Part shown: positions 1-8,026 of the stretch, piece by piece
Position numbering within the stretch: position 1 is the stretch's first letter
How the letters are laid out: every line of letters begins with the position of its first letter
Assembly (NCBI GenBank): GCA_016865015.1
Contig: CP018226.1
Location: 651,001-715,000 of the forward strand
DNA length: 64,000 nucleotides
Origin: Rhizobiales bacterium IMCC20636
GTDB lineage: Bacteria; Pseudomonadota; Alphaproteobacteria; Rhizobiales; GCA-2746425
Direction of reading: 5' to 3'
Program-made: the position numbers and the translations under genes
Notes under the pieces: model-generated
The model's database searches: none
The model's input: the letters and a program-made list of their open reading frames with translations, nothing else
Told to the model about the DNA's origin: nothing

Positions 1-41
1 CAGCGGAAGCGAAAGTGAACCGCGTTCTTACCAGACGCTAA
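1..41 (+). CDS. C-terminal end of a sugar ABC importer binding protein (partial)
   Basis: The reading frame entering the window ends AEAKVNRVLTRR then TAA at 39-41. This resembles the last residues of the two solute-binding proteins at 57948-60595, which end IKRTLSRN and VKRLLSRN. A stable hairpin follows and then two sugar-type permease genes, the usual order for a family 1 extracellular binding protein. Only about 12 codons are visible, so the assignment rests on this short similarity and on gene order. Confidence 0.55.
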   Translation, partial: AEAKVNRVLTRR

Positions 42-50
42 ATGCGATCT

Positions 51-79
51 GTGCTGGCCGACATGATGTTGGCCAGCAC
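51..79 (+). terminator. Intercistronic hairpin after the binding-protein gene
   Basis: GTGCTGGCC at 51-59 pairs perfectly with GGCCAGCAC at 71-79 around an 11-nt loop. It lies 9 nt after the stop of the partial binding-protein gene and before the permease at 108, and no T-run follows. It more likely protects the upstream mRNA 3' end or partly attenuates transcription than ends it fully. Confidence 0.6.
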
Positions 80-107
80 TTCACAGCTTGAAACCGGGTA
101 ATTTGAC

Positions 108-1016
108 ATGTTTCTGAAACCGAAGACCAAACGCAACAGGGAGATCGCATTCATCTGGATGCTGCTTCTGCCTGCGCTGATGGTCTATCTGTTTTACCGG
201 ATTATTCCGCTGCTGTGGAATTTTGTGCTGTCCTTCTCGTTCTGGTCACCGGGCAAACCTTTTGAATATGCTGGCCTGTACCATTATGAAGAGATGCTGT
301 TTTACGACGACGCCTTCTGGACAGCGCTGAAAAACACTGCCGTTTTCATGCTGGCGACGCCAATTTCCATTGCTATTGCGCTGGGACTTGCCTTGCTGGT
401 GGACCAGAAAATTCGTGGCCGATCATTGTATCGAACCCTGATTTTTCTACCTTATCCAATGATGGTTGTCGCGGTCGGGATCGTCTGGCGCTGGCTTTAT
501 AATGACAGTGTCGGTCTGATCAATTACGTGCTGCGGTCACTTGGATTGATCGACCAACCGATTGCCTTTCTGGAATCCTACAGTTTTGCCATGGCGTCCG
601 TCATGGTGGCTGCGATCTGGCAGATCGTCGGGTTTTTCATGATCATATTGTTGACCGGCCTGCAGAACATTCCCGCGCATCTTTATGAAGCAGCGGTGAT
701 CGATGGTGCCCGGGCGCATCACAGGTTCTGGCGCATCACTCTGCCGCTGTTGCGTCCATCGATCTTCCTGTGCGTCATTCTGGGCGTGATTGCCTCCTTC
801 ACCAGCTTTGATCTGATTTACACCATGACCGGTGGCGGCCCGGGCCTGGCGACCGAATTGCTGATCACATATATCTACAAGGCATCCTTCACACTCAGCC
901 GGTTCGACTATGCGGCGGCAGTGACGATCGTGATGTTCTTCCTGTTCCTGACGCTGGCCACTGTCGCGAACCGCCTTGCTGGCGGTGATGCTGGCAAAGT
1001 CGACATTGCGGATTGA
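108..1016 (+). CDS. Sugar-type ABC importer permease (MalF/UgpA-like)
   Basis: A 302-residue inner-membrane protein with about six hydrophobic segments. It is one half of the transmembrane channel of a CUT1-type (maltose/glycerol-phosphate class) ABC importer. The cytoplasmic EAA loop that docks on the ATPase is visible around residues 192-211 (YEAAVIDGA, then W-R-I-T-L-P-L). The gene follows the end of a binding-protein gene and ends 7 nt before the second permease, so all three should form one importer operon. Substrate cannot be told from the sequence. No ATPase gene is visible here, so it may lie upstream or be supplied by another locus. The upstream ribosome-binding site is weak. Confidence 0.9.
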   Translation: MFLKPKTKRNREIAFIWMLLLPALMVYLFYRIIPLLWNFVLSFSFWSPGKPFEYAGLYHYEEMLFYDDAFWTALKNTAVFMLATPISIAIALGLALLVDQKIRGRSLYRTLIFLPYPMMVVAVGIVWRWLYNDSVGLINYVLRSLGLIDQPIAFLESYSFAMASVMVAAIWQIVGFFMIILLTGLQNIPAHLYEAAVIDGARAHHRFWRITLPLLRPSIFLCVILGVIASFTSFDLIYTMTGGGPGLATELLITYIYKASFTLSRFDYAAAVTIVMFFLFLTLATVANRLAGGDAGKVDIAD

Positions 1017-1023
1017 GGGAAAT

Positions 1024-1836
1024 ATGAGTCTGAGATCACGCATCTTCACGCACGCCATCCTGATCAGCGTCTGCTTTTTCATGCTGCTGCCGATTTACTG
1101 GGTTATCAAGACCAGCGTGAGCGGAGAAAACCTGTTCGTCTATCCGCCTTCCATCATCCCCGCAGATCCCAACATGTTCTATTATGTAGAGGCCTGGTAC
1201 ACGGTTGATTTCGTGCAATTGTTCTCAAACAGTTTTTTGATTGCGACACTGGTTGTCATCGTCAATCTGGTCCTCAATGCGATGGCCGGATACGCATTGA
1301 CCAAGCACTTCCCGGGCAAGTCACTGGTGATGTCGTTTCTGCTGATGTCGATGATGATTCCGTTCCATGCGACCATCATCCCGGCCTATCTGCTGACAGC
1401 GGAACTCGGTTTGCTCAATTCTAAACTTGGGATCGCGCTTCCCGCTCTCAGTCATATTGTTTGCATCCTGCTGTTCAAATCGAATTTCGAGGCGGTCCCG
1501 TCCTCGCTCATTCAGGCGGCGCGGTTGGATGGTTTGAGCGAATGGCAAATCCTGACGAAAATCATGATCCCGCTGTCCAAACCGGCTGTGGCCACCAATA
1601 TCATCCTGTCGTTCATCTGGTCGTGGAACGAGTTTCTCTGGCCGCTCATCGTCGTGCGCAGCCCCGATCAACAGACCATGCCGCTTGGGCTGGTGTCGTT
1701 TCTCGCTTCGTTTGAAGACACAACCGGCTCGCTGTATGCATTCTGCGTGCTTGTGGTGCTGCCGAGCATGCTGGTGTTCCTGCTCGCTCAGAAAGATTTC
1801 ATTCGCGGTCTGACTTCCGGCGCGACGAAAGGCTGA
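1024..1836 (+). CDS. Sugar-type ABC importer permease (MalG/UgpE-like)
   Basis: A 270-residue inner-membrane permease, partner of the permease at 108. The ATG at 1024 is chosen because GAGGGAAAT stands just before it; an in-frame ATG at 976 would run into the upstream gene without a good ribosome-binding site. Hydrophobic segments begin at residues 10-30. The EAA loop (IQAARLDG) lies near residues 163-185, followed by the helix pair and C-terminal F-I-R-G-L typical of MalG-like proteins. Known role of the family: it forms the translocation pore with a MalF-like subunit. It continues the operon into the small gene at 1842. Confidence 0.9.
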   Translation: MSLRSRIFTHAILISVCFFMLLPIYWVIKTSVSGENLFVYPPSIIPADPNMFYYVEAWYTVDFVQLFSNSFLIATLVVIVNLVLNAMAGYALTKHFPGKSLVMSFLLMSMMIPFHATIIPAYLLTAELGLLNSKLGIALPALSHIVCILLFKSNFEAVPSSLIQAARLDGLSEWQILTKIMIPLSKPAVATNIILSFIWSWNEFLWPLIVVRSPDQQTMPLGLVSFLASFEDTTGSLYAFCVLVVLPSMLVFLLAQKDFIRGLTSGATKG

Positions 1837-1841
1837 GTGTC

Positions 1842-2213
1842 ATGGACTGGAAATCTCTTCTATTGAACCGCTTTTCACTGACTGTTGGTGTTCTGGTCCT
1901 GGGCGCAGGGCTGTGGAATGCCTATGTGAGTGTCAATGATGATGGACGCATCAGCGGACGTGTTGTCGACCAGACCGGACAGCCGGTGGTGGGCGCTACC
2001 GTGGCGTTGTCCCGGAAAACCGTATCCTCGGTCGATTCTGTCGCAGAAACGCAAACCGGATCGTCAGGTGAATTCAGCTTTGTCGATCATGGCCAATACG
2101 CGCTTTTGTTGTCGGCCACCAAAGCTGACGCTGAAGCGCCCAGACGAACCTATCAATTGTGGTTCCGCAATCAAAATCTTGTTCTGGACGAGCCTTTGGT
2201 TCTTCTACCGTAG
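1842..2213 (+). CDS. Membrane-anchored protein with carboxypeptidase-regulatory-like domain
   Basis: A 123-residue protein starting 5 nt after the permease stop, so probably co-transcribed with it. Residues about 12-30 form one hydrophobic segment that could anchor it or act as an uncleaved signal. The rest resembles the CarboxypepD_reg-like transthyretin fold: G-R-V-V-D-x-T-G-Q-P-V-x-G-A-T-V at the start, then a G-x-F-x-F strand and a Y-x-L-x-x-S-A strand. Such domains usually sit in the periplasm and bind other proteins or carbohydrate; no catalytic residues are evident. Its place after importer permeases suggests an accessory role in uptake, which is inference. Stop is at 2211-2213, followed by the nirK promoter region. 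Confidence 0.6.
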   Translation: MDWKSLLLNRFSLTVGVLVLGAGLWNAYVSVNDDGRISGRVVDQTGQPVVGATVALSRKTVSSVDSVAETQTGSSGEFSFVDHGQYALLLSATKADAEAPRRTYQLWFRNQNLVLDEPLVLLP

Positions 2214-2252
2214 AAGATTCTTGTGTCTTGGAAACCGCAATCGGAGGTCTGT

Positions 2253-2266
2253 TTGCTTTAGCGCAA
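2253..2266 (+). promoter_or_regulatory. NnrR/FNR-type box upstream of nirK
   Basis: TTGCTTTAGCGCAA fits the TTGCG-N4-CGCAA dyad of NnrR/DNR-type regulators with one mismatch. Its centre is about 78 bp before the nirK ATG, close to the 74-bp offset of the box before the pseudoazurin gene. A regulator of that class is encoded at 5602. Expected role: activation of nirK by nitric oxide under low oxygen. Confidence 0.65.
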
Positions 2267-2337
2267 AGAGAGCTTGCCCTGAAACGCGTAGTCTTTCCTC
2301 AACGCTTCAATAATGAAGCTGGCGAAGGAGATGAATT

Positions 2338-3504
2338 ATGATTACGCGCCGTACCGCTCTGATGTATGCAGCAATGGCTGCAGCCGTACCGGCCGCCACC
2401 ACCGTGAAAGTGGCGGCAGCTTCTGAAAGCATGACTCCAGCGGGCACGAAGGTTGATCTCAGCAGCTTGCCCCGGAAAAAAATCAAACTGGTGGCACCGC
2501 CATTCGTTCATGAGCATGACCAGATAGCGAAGGACCCGCCCAGTATCGTTGAGTTCGAGATGCTCATCATCGAGAAAGAGCACGAGATCGACGAAGACGG
2601 CACGATGCTGCAGGGCATGACTTTCGACGGCTCCATTCCGGGACCGCTGATGGTTGTGCATGAAGGTGACTATGTTGAGCTTACGCTGATCAACCCACCG
2701 GAAAACCAGATGCAACACAATATCGATTTCCATGCTGCAACTGGCGGCCTGGGCGGTGGAGCGCTGACACTGGTCAATCCTGGTGAAAAAACCATTTTGC
2801 GGTTCAAGGCTGATCGGCCCGGCACTTTCGTCTATCACTGTGCCCCCGGTGGCCCCATGATCCCATGGCACGTCGTGTCTGGCATGAGTGGTGCCATCAT
2901 GATTCTGCCACGTGACGGCCTGAAGGACGACAAGTCTGAACCCGTTAGCTATGACAAGGTCTTCTATATTGGCGAGAATGATTTCTACATTCCCAGAGAC
3001 GAAGACGGTGAATTCAAGCGTTTTGAGGATGTCGGCAGTTCCTATGGCGACACGCTGGAAGTGATGAATGGCCTCATCCCGACTCATGTGGTGTTCAACG
3101 GCAAGGCAGGCGCGCTCACCGGCGACAATGCTTTGAAAGCAAATGTCGGTGACAGAGTGCTGATTGTTCACTCGCAAGCCAACCGCGACACGCGTCCGCA
3201 TCTGATTGGTGGTCATGGTGATCTCGTCTGGGAAACCGGCAAGTTCAATAATCCCCCACAACGGGATAATGAAACCTGGTTCATTCGTGGCGGGTCTGCC
3301 GGAGCGGCACTCTATACGTTCCGCCAGCCAGGTGTTTACGCCTATGTGAACCACAATCTGATCGAAGCGGTGAATCTTGGCGCTACGGCCCACTTCATCG
3401 TCGAAGGAGACTGGGACAATGATCTGATGGCTCAGGTTCTGGCTCCGACCGCCTATGGCGAAGACGTCAGCGCAGCCTACAAAAGCAAGAAGGCACTGCC
3501 ATAA
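2338..3504 (+). CDS. nirK: Copper-containing nitrite reductase, NO-forming (NirK)
   Basis: A 388-residue periplasmic enzyme that reduces nitrite to nitric oxide, the committing step of denitrification. An N-terminal signal begins M-I-T-R-R and has an Ala-rich core (residues 1-27), looking like a Tat signal. Both cupredoxin domains are present. Type 1 copper ligands fit H127, C168, H178 and M183. Type 2 (catalytic) ligands fit H132, H167 and H339. Catalytic Asp and His fit D130 and H293. Recognisable blocks are [18 protein letters not shown] and [10 protein letters not shown]. The ATG has GAAGGAG upstream. An NnrR-type box stands 72 bp before it and nirV follows, the usual pairing. The likely electron donor, pseudoazurin, is encoded nearby at 5061. 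Confidence 0.97.
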   Translation: MITRRTALMYAAMAAAVPAATTVKVAAASESMTPAGTKVDLSSLPRKKIKLVAPPFVHEHDQIAKDPPSIVEFEMLIIEKEHEIDEDGTMLQGMTFDGSIPGPLMVVHEGDYVELTLINPPENQMQHNIDFHAATGGLGGGALTLVNPGEKTILRFKADRPGTFVYHCAPGGPMIPWHVVSGMSGAIMILPRDGLKDDKSEPVSYDKVFYIGENDFYIPRDEDGEFKRFEDVGSSYGDTLEVMNGLIPTHVVFNGKAGALTGDNALKANVGDRVLIVHSQANRDTRPHLIGGHGDLVWETGKFNNPPQRDNETWFIRGGSAGAALYTFRQPGVYAYVNHNLIEAVNLGATAHFIVEGDWDNDLMAQVLAPTAYGEDVSAAYKSKKALP

Positions 3505-3530
3505 GGCAAAATCCTCTCATCTGAGCATTC

Positions 3531-3559
3531 CTGCCCGCGACCAGTTTGGTTGCGGGCAG
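3531..3559 (+). terminator. Hairpin between nirK and nirV
   Basis: CTGCCCGC at 3531-3538 pairs with GCGGGCAG at 3552-3559. Pairing continues inward through a G-U pair to a 3-nt loop, giving about 13 base pairs. It lies 27 nt after the nirK stop and 19 nt before the nirV start without a U-run, so it probably raises nirK over nirV mRNA by attenuation or 3'-end protection. Confidence 0.6.
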
Positions 3560-3578
3560 TTGCATAAGGAGATTTGAC

Positions 3579-4457
3579 ATGGTGCGCAAACCGAAAAACA
3601 GTTCTGCTCTGGCGTTTGCCTGTGCGCTTCTGATCCAGACCAGCAGTGGCTTTGCAGAAGAGCCGGGTTCTTTTCTTCCTGAACTGGTGGAAATCGTCGC
3701 TGGCGATTATCAGCATCGCCTGTCCGGAGAATTTCTCAAGGATGGCTATCCCGTTGATGCTCCAAAGGTCGACATCAACTTTGCCAGACCCCTGCAAATC
3801 ATGAAATATCAGGTCTCCAATCGCGACTATGCGCGTTGTTTTGAGGACCAAGTCTGTGGGCTTCCCTTCAAACGCAAGACGGTTGTCGCCGATGACAAAC
3901 CGGTCACGGGCGTCAGCTTTATAGATGCGCGCAATTATGCCGCCTGGCTCACGCAGAAAACTGGCGTTACCTGGCGCCTGCCGAGCGATGCCGAATGGGC
4001 CTATGCGGCAGGCAGTCGTTTTTACGATGATGCGCTGGGTGGTAAAGACGCCGCCTCCGACCCGTCAGAGCGCGGATTGCTCAAATATCAGCAGACAGTT
4101 GATCTTGGCCTGGGATCCGATCCGGTCGTCAAACCCAGAGGTGCTTATGGCGCCAATGAACATGGTGTCTATGACCAAACGGGTAATGTCTGGGAATGGA
4201 CCGACACCTGCTACACGCGCTCGAAAATCTCGGCAGGCGGCGAAATCATATCGTCCGATTCGGGAAATTGCGGTGTGCGCGTCGTCGAGGGCAAACATCG
4301 TTCCTACATGACGTTCTTCATTCAGGATGCCAAATCAGGCGGGTGTGCGGTCGGCAGACCGCCGGATTACCTTGGATTCCGTCTGGTGCGTGACAATCCT
4401 GCCTTCTTCTCCGGCCAGCGCATGCGCAATTGGTGGACGTCACTGACAAACGGCTAG
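3579..4457 (+). CDS. nirV: NirV, FGE-sulfatase-domain protein accompanying nirK
   Basis: A 292-residue exported protein with a formylglycine-generating-enzyme-like fold, commonly encoded after nirK; its exact role in nitrite reduction is not settled. ATG 3579 is chosen because AAGGAGATTT precedes it at good spacing, giving signal peptide MVRKPKNSSALAFACALL and a cut after G-F-A-E. Fold signatures include W-R-L-P-S-D-A-E-W, N-V-W-E-W-T-D and a C-terminal G-F-R-L-V-R-D. The C-terminal stretch contains G-G-C-A-V-G-R-P-P-D but not the paired cysteines used by true sulfatase-activating enzymes. It is therefore unlikely to activate the sulfatases at the right end of the window. It follows nirK through a 74-nt gap containing a hairpin. 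Confidence 0.88.
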   Translation: MVRKPKNSSALAFACALLIQTSSGFAEEPGSFLPELVEIVAGDYQHRLSGEFLKDGYPVDAPKVDINFARPLQIMKYQVSNRDYARCFEDQVCGLPFKRKTVVADDKPVTGVSFIDARNYAAWLTQKTGVTWRLPSDAEWAYAAGSRFYDDALGGKDAASDPSERGLLKYQQTVDLGLGSDPVVKPRGAYGANEHGVYDQTGNVWEWTDTCYTRSKISAGGEIISSDSGNCGVRVVEGKHRSYMTFFIQDAKSGGCAVGRPPDYLGFRLVRDNPAFFSGQRMRNWWTSLTNG

Positions 4458-4539
4458 ATAAGCGTGCCTCATCCACCTGCCACACTGCTACTCATGCATT
4501 TGCGTTGCTGTGGGCAATTCGGTGACCCGCTGAGATAGG

Positions 4540-4810
4540 TTCTCGGAACAAGTCCGAGAACGACGGCGGTGGGGCTGGGTGTGAGTCTGTGAACCATTCA
4601 ATGGGACGTGGATTTGAAAAGATTCACATTGCGACAAACGCTCTGCTACTAATCATATACTAGGCCCGCGGCAAACGTACCCCCCGGTACACTCGCCGTC
4701 GCCCTCTGCCGCACAAACTCGTTATTCCTCCGCCACACATTTCGCCCTTCAACCACACTCGCAGTCTCCAATCGCCACACACTTCGTCGTTCTCGGACTT
4801 GTTCCGAGAA
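4540..4810. repeat. 271-bp intergenic module bounded by perfect 26-bp inverted repeats
   Basis: The 26 bases at 4540-4565 are the exact reverse complement of 4785-4810. Each arm is itself a hairpin (TCTCGGA-N5-TCCGAGA, then an ACGACG tail), the form of REP-like palindromes. The 219 bp between the arms holds no convincing gene. The module sits between nirV and pseudoazurin, in about 600 bp without genes. It could be a REP pair, a non-autonomous element mobilised in trans, or a shared terminator for the convergent genes. Confidence 0.75.
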
Positions 4811-5004
4811 TCCACTGTGTGATCATAAGGTGCCATGCTTTGACAATGGCTTGGTGTATCCAGGAGCGAACGTCGGCAGTATCGCCAGGTGAGCCGTTGG
4901 AATGGCTGAGCATGGGCTGTCTGATCCGTGAAATCAAATGATGAATGCGCGCGTCACGTTGTCTGCCCAATGTCAGGAAGCGGAGGGACGCAACCGCTCT
5001 AACG

Positions 5005-5038
5005 CAATCAGGCGGGTCCAATTGGACCCGCCTGATTG
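5005..5038 (-). terminator. Perfect palindrome downstream of the pseudoazurin gene
   Basis: The 34 bases at 5005-5038 form a perfect palindrome: arms CAATCAGGCGGGTCCAA and its complement, with no loop in duplex form. It starts 22 nt beyond the stop of the leftward pseudoazurin gene. There is no clear T-run on that strand, so it is either a weak intrinsic terminator or an mRNA-stabilising hairpin. Confidence 0.6.
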
Positions 5039-5060
5039 ATTTCATGAGTGCAGAGCGCTT

Positions 5061-5504
5061 TTATTTTGCGGCTTCATACTCTTCAAAGATAACTTCAAAC
5101 CGTTTTTTGGCTTTGCCTTTTTGCTTGACCGCCATTGCATCTGCTTCATTCACCGGATCACCGACTGAGATCAATGCGACCATGCCCATGCCGTAATGCG
5201 GCGAACATTTGACACCATAGAGGCCGTCTTTCTCGACATTGAGCACAAATTCCTTGTTGAACTTGCTTTTGAACTTTTCAACACCGTCAGGGATCATGCC
5301 TTTGATGGATTCAACATTGTGGCCCTTGTCGGTCGGAATGAACCTGATCGTGTCACCCGGAGCGGCTTTGATGAAATCGGGTTGGAAAACCATTCCGCCT
5401 TTTTCACCCTTGTTGAGCATTTGTACGTCGATTTCCGCGGCCATTGCGAAGCCGGATGCAAAAACGGAGGTTGCGAGAGTTGCGATCAATAGAGCATTGC
5501 GCAT
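5061..5504 (-). CDS. Pseudoazurin (type 1 copper electron carrier)
   Basis: A 147-residue periplasmic blue-copper protein that passes electrons to copper nitrite reductase. The start at 5504 gives a normal signal peptide (MRNALLIATLATSVFASGF, cut near A-M-A-A-E) and has AAAGGCA upstream; a longer in-frame start at 5654 would run through the regulatory region. Copper ligands are visible: the His of K-G-H-N-V-E-S, and Cys, His and Met in KCSPHYGMGM. Mature length of about 124 residues is normal for the family. It lies beside nirK/nirV and divergent from nnrR, with a TTGCG-N4-CGCAA box 68-81 bp before its start. Confidence is high from the ligand pattern and context. Confidence 0.95.
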   Translation of the reverse strand: MRNALLIATLATSVFASGFAMAAEIDVQMLNKGEKGGMVFQPDFIKAAPGDTIRFIPTDKGHNVESIKGMIPDGVEKFKSKFNKEFVLNVEKDGLYGVKCSPHYGMGMVALISVGDPVNEADAMAVKQKGKAKKRFEVIFEEYEAAK

Positions 5505-5571
5505 AGTGTTGCCTTTCGGGGTCATTATTGAGTTTATGACACCGGAATAGCATTCATTCTCCAGAGCGAGT

Positions 5572-5585
5572 TTGCGTTTGCGCAA
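5572..5585. promoter_or_regulatory. NnrR/FNR-type box in the pseudoazurin-nnrR intergenic region
   Basis: TTGCGTTTGCGCAA is a perfect TTGCG-N4-CGCAA dyad. Its centre lies about 74 bp upstream of the pseudoazurin ATG, suiting a -41.5 activator site. It lies only 17-30 bp before the chosen nnrR start, so for that gene it might act as an autoregulatory site. Confidence 0.75.
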
Positions 5586-5601
5586 GCTTGAGGTGTTTTT
5601 C

Positions 5602-6303
5602 TTGAAAATTCTTGATGCAACTCTGCTGTCCAATTTGCCTCCGTTTGAAGGCATCGAAAATCAGGACCTTGAAGATCTGTTGAGTCTGGCGACTTCAGCA
5701 CGTCACGCGAAGGGCCAGCACATTTTTGACCAGGGAGATGACGCCAATGCATTTTTTCTGTTGCTGGACGGCCATGTCCGCGTCGTCAAGATAACCCCGC
5801 ATGGTGAGCAGATTATTGCCCGCTATATTTCAAGCGGTGAACTGTTTGGCATCGCTCAAGCCATTGGCCGCGATACCTATCCAGCCAATGCTGTTGCTGC
5901 GGTCGATTGTGTGGTGTTGTCGTGGCCCGGCACAATCTGGCAGCAAACTGTGCAGCGCTATCCGACATTTGCCACCAACACCTATGCCATGATCGGGTCG
6001 CGGCTTCAGGACGCGCAGGACCGGATCGTCGAAATGGCGACTGAACGAGTCGAGCAACGGGTCGCCAGCGCTCTGTTGAAACTTGCCAATCAAACCGGCA
6101 GGAAGACGGCTGAAGGAATCCTCATCGACTTTCCCATTTCCCGACAGGATATTTCGGAGATGACCGGAACCACCCTTCATACTGTCTCACGGCTCTTAAG
6201 CTCGTGGGAACAGCAGGGCCTGGTTAAAAGCGGGCGGCAAAAAGTGACAGTTACAGAGGGCCACAGATTGTTGATGGTCGCGAGCGGACAAAACCGGGAC
6301 TAG
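5602..6303 (+). CDS. nnrR: Crp/Fnr-family regulator, NnrR-like (nitric-oxide-responsive)
   Basis: A 233-residue regulator with an N-terminal cyclic-nucleotide-binding-like sensor fold (residues about 15-120, including G-D-D-A-N-A-F-F-L-L-L-D-G), a dimerisation helix and a C-terminal winged helix-turn-helix (ISRQDISEMTGTTLHTVSR). The N-terminal Fe-S cysteines of FNR are missing, which fits the NnrR/DNR branch. The TTG at 5602 is chosen because CTTGAGG stands 8 nt upstream; a TTG at 5572 would place the start inside the operator. It is divergent from pseudoazurin and two units from nirK, both of which carry matching boxes. Likely role: activating nitrite-reduction genes in response to nitric oxide. 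Confidence 0.85.
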   Translation: MKILDATLLSNLPPFEGIENQDLEDLLSLATSARHAKGQHIFDQGDDANAFFLLLDGHVRVVKITPHGEQIIARYISSGELFGIAQAIGRDTYPANAVAAVDCVVLSWPGTIWQQTVQRYPTFATNTYAMIGSRLQDAQDRIVEMATERVEQRVASALLKLANQTGRKTAEGILIDFPISRQDISEMTGTTLHTVSRLLSSWEQQGLVKSGRQKVTVTEGHRLLMVASGQNRD

Positions 6304-6534
6304 GACCCTGGCCCGTAGGATGCGTTGTAAAGCTTCACGCGGAACCGCACCGACTGGATGCTTGATCATATTTCGGATGCGAGCATTGCTGTGATTGGTG
6401 AATTATGCTGCGGGATGAACGAATGGGCGGCCTCGGTTACATGCGTAAACGGGTGTTATGAGTGTACCATCCCTAGCAAGACATCTTGATAACGTATAGA
6501 GAGCGAACAAAGTCAAAATGAATGGAGAGTTTAC

Positions 6535-6795
6535 ATGCCGATAAAACAAGAGCTTCACGCACGACTGGACGCATTGAATGCCAAAATCACTGACGCACGG
6601 AGCGAATTGGACTTCAAACACAGTCTTAACGATGGCCACAATCTGACAAGTGGTGAGCTTTTGGCGCGGTATCTCTATCTCAAAGAAGCACTTGATGGCG
6701 ATGTCGCAGCAGCGGAAGCGCATGGGCATCGGGTCGGTGCGCTTGAACAGGACACGATGACCTGGATTGAAGGCATTGATTTAAGTATGGCATAG
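6535..6795 (+). CDS. Small hypothetical protein, predicted helical
   Basis: An 86-residue, charged, probably all-helical soluble protein with no signal peptide or cysteine. The spacing of L, A and I in the first 60 residues (H-A-R-L-D-A-L-N-A-K-I and the block before Y-L-Y-L-K-E-A-L) suggests a short coiled coil. ATG 6535 has AATGGAGAG upstream. I do not recognise the family. It is separated from nnrR by about 230 bp in which I see nothing specific. The gap to the transporter gene at 6836 is only 40 bp, so the two may be co-transcribed. Confidence 0.6.
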   Translation: MPIKQELHARLDALNAKITDARSELDFKHSLNDGHNLTSGELLARYLYLKEALDGDVAAAEAHGHRVGALEQDTMTWIEGIDLSMA

Positions 6796-6835
6796 CGGTG
6801 ATCAACCAACCGGATGGCATCGGTTAAATGCTCTG

Positions 6836-8026
6836 ATGCTGAGCGGCTTGATTCTTGCTGTTGTCGTGGTAACCGGAGCAATCCTGATCTGGCCGCGGGT
6901 GGCGAATGCAACTTTGTGGCGGGCAACAATTACGCCGCTTGCCTCGATTATTGGCAGCGGGTTTCTTGTGCTCGGCCCGATACTCGTTGTCAGCTACGGT
7001 GCCCTCGCGCCGTTCGCGATGCTGGGCTTGTGTGTGGTTGCATATTTATTCGGCAGTGCGATCCGGTTCAACATTGTCCAGTTTGACCAAACAGCCAAAC
7101 GTCAGGATCTCATAGAAACAGCCGAAAGTGCAGCATCTGCCGTTCTTGCATTCGCTTTCATTATCTCTGTCGCTTATTATCTGAACCTGTTTGGCGCATT
7201 CGGAGTGAGCCTTACTGAACTGGATGACGCCTTTCATGCGCGCCTATTGACCACTGCAGTTTTTATATTGATCCTTGTTGTTGGCTGGACGCGCGGCTTT
7301 TCAGCGTTGCAACTGATGGAGCAGGTAACTGTCAGCATCAAGCTTGCGATCATAGCGGGACTGCTATTCGGTCTTGCCGTGCATTTTGGAGCAACTCTTC
7401 AGCAAGACAGCCTTCAATTTAAACCAACTGCCGTAACCGGGTGGGCGGCGTTCACCCTCATGGCTGGTTTAATCGTGACAGTACAGGGGTTTGAAACGTC
7501 CCGTTATCTTGGCGCTGCTTATGATGGGCCGACTCGCATCCGGTCCATGCGGCTGGCTCAATGGCTTTCTACAGCGATTTATGTGACTTATATTTGCCTT
7601 CTGACGTATGCCTTTGATGCTGGCACCTTAACGCTTGACGAAACAGCAATCATTGACGTGATGCAGATCGTCGCACCCATTCTTCCGATGCTGCTTGTCG
7701 CAGCGGCCCTGAGCGCACAGTTCAGTGCTGCGGTTGCAGATACAAGCGGATCAGGCGGTTTGATCGCGGAAATTTCAAAGGGCAAAGTGCCAGCTAAACT
7801 CGCTTATACCGTGCTTGTGGGAATTGGCCTCTTGCTGACCTGGACCGCAAATGTTTTTGAGATCATCAGCTACGCCTCTCGGGCATTTGCGTCTTATTAC
7901 GCCATTCAAGCCGGTATCGCGGCCATGTCTGCACAAGCGCAAGGCCGACGAGGAAAAGCAATGTTGTTCGGTGCTTTGACACTGCTTGGATGCGCTATCG
8001 CTGTTTTCGGTGAGCCTGTCGAATGA
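6836..8026 (+). CDS. Putative APC-fold membrane transporter
   Basis: A 396-residue integral membrane protein with about 10-11 hydrophobic segments. The second segment contains I-I-G-S-G-F-L-V-L-G, the kind of broken helix with small residues seen in the APC (amino acid/polyamine/organocation) fold. A region around residue 220 (V-Q-G-F-E-T-S-R-Y-L-G) recalls the conserved F-E-x-x-R of that superfamily. Substrate is unknown and the family match is tentative. The start has only a weak ribosome-binding site. Its stop overlaps the ATG of the MFS gene at 8023 by 4 nt, implying translational coupling. Confidence 0.65.
   Translation: MLSGLILAVVVVTGAILIWPRVANATLWRATITPLASIIGSGFLVLGPILVVSYGALAPFAMLGLCVVAYLFGSAIRFNIVQFDQTAKRQDLIETAESAASAVLAFAFIISVAYYLNLFGAFGVSLTELDDAFHARLLTTAVFILILVVGWTRGFSALQLMEQVTVSIKLAIIAGLLFGLAVHFGATLQQDSLQFKPTAVTGWAAFTLMAGLIVTVQGFETSRYLGAAYDGPTRIRSMRLAQWLSTAIYVTYICLLTYAFDAGTLTLDETAIIDVMQIVAPILPMLLVAAALSAQFSAAVADTSGSGGLIAEISKGKVPAKLAYTVLVGIGLLLTWTANVFEIISYASRAFASYYAIQAGIAAMSAQAQGRRGKAMLFGALTLLGCAIAVFGEPVE

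Noticed and set aside
2299-3393. 364-codon minus-strand frame opposite nirK
   Set aside because: nirK on the plus strand has all copper ligands. The antisense frame has no recognisable motif.
4749-5045. 98-codon minus-strand frame between nirV and pseudoazurin
   Set aside because: It runs across a repeat arm and the terminator palindrome and has no ribosome-binding site or recognisable motif.
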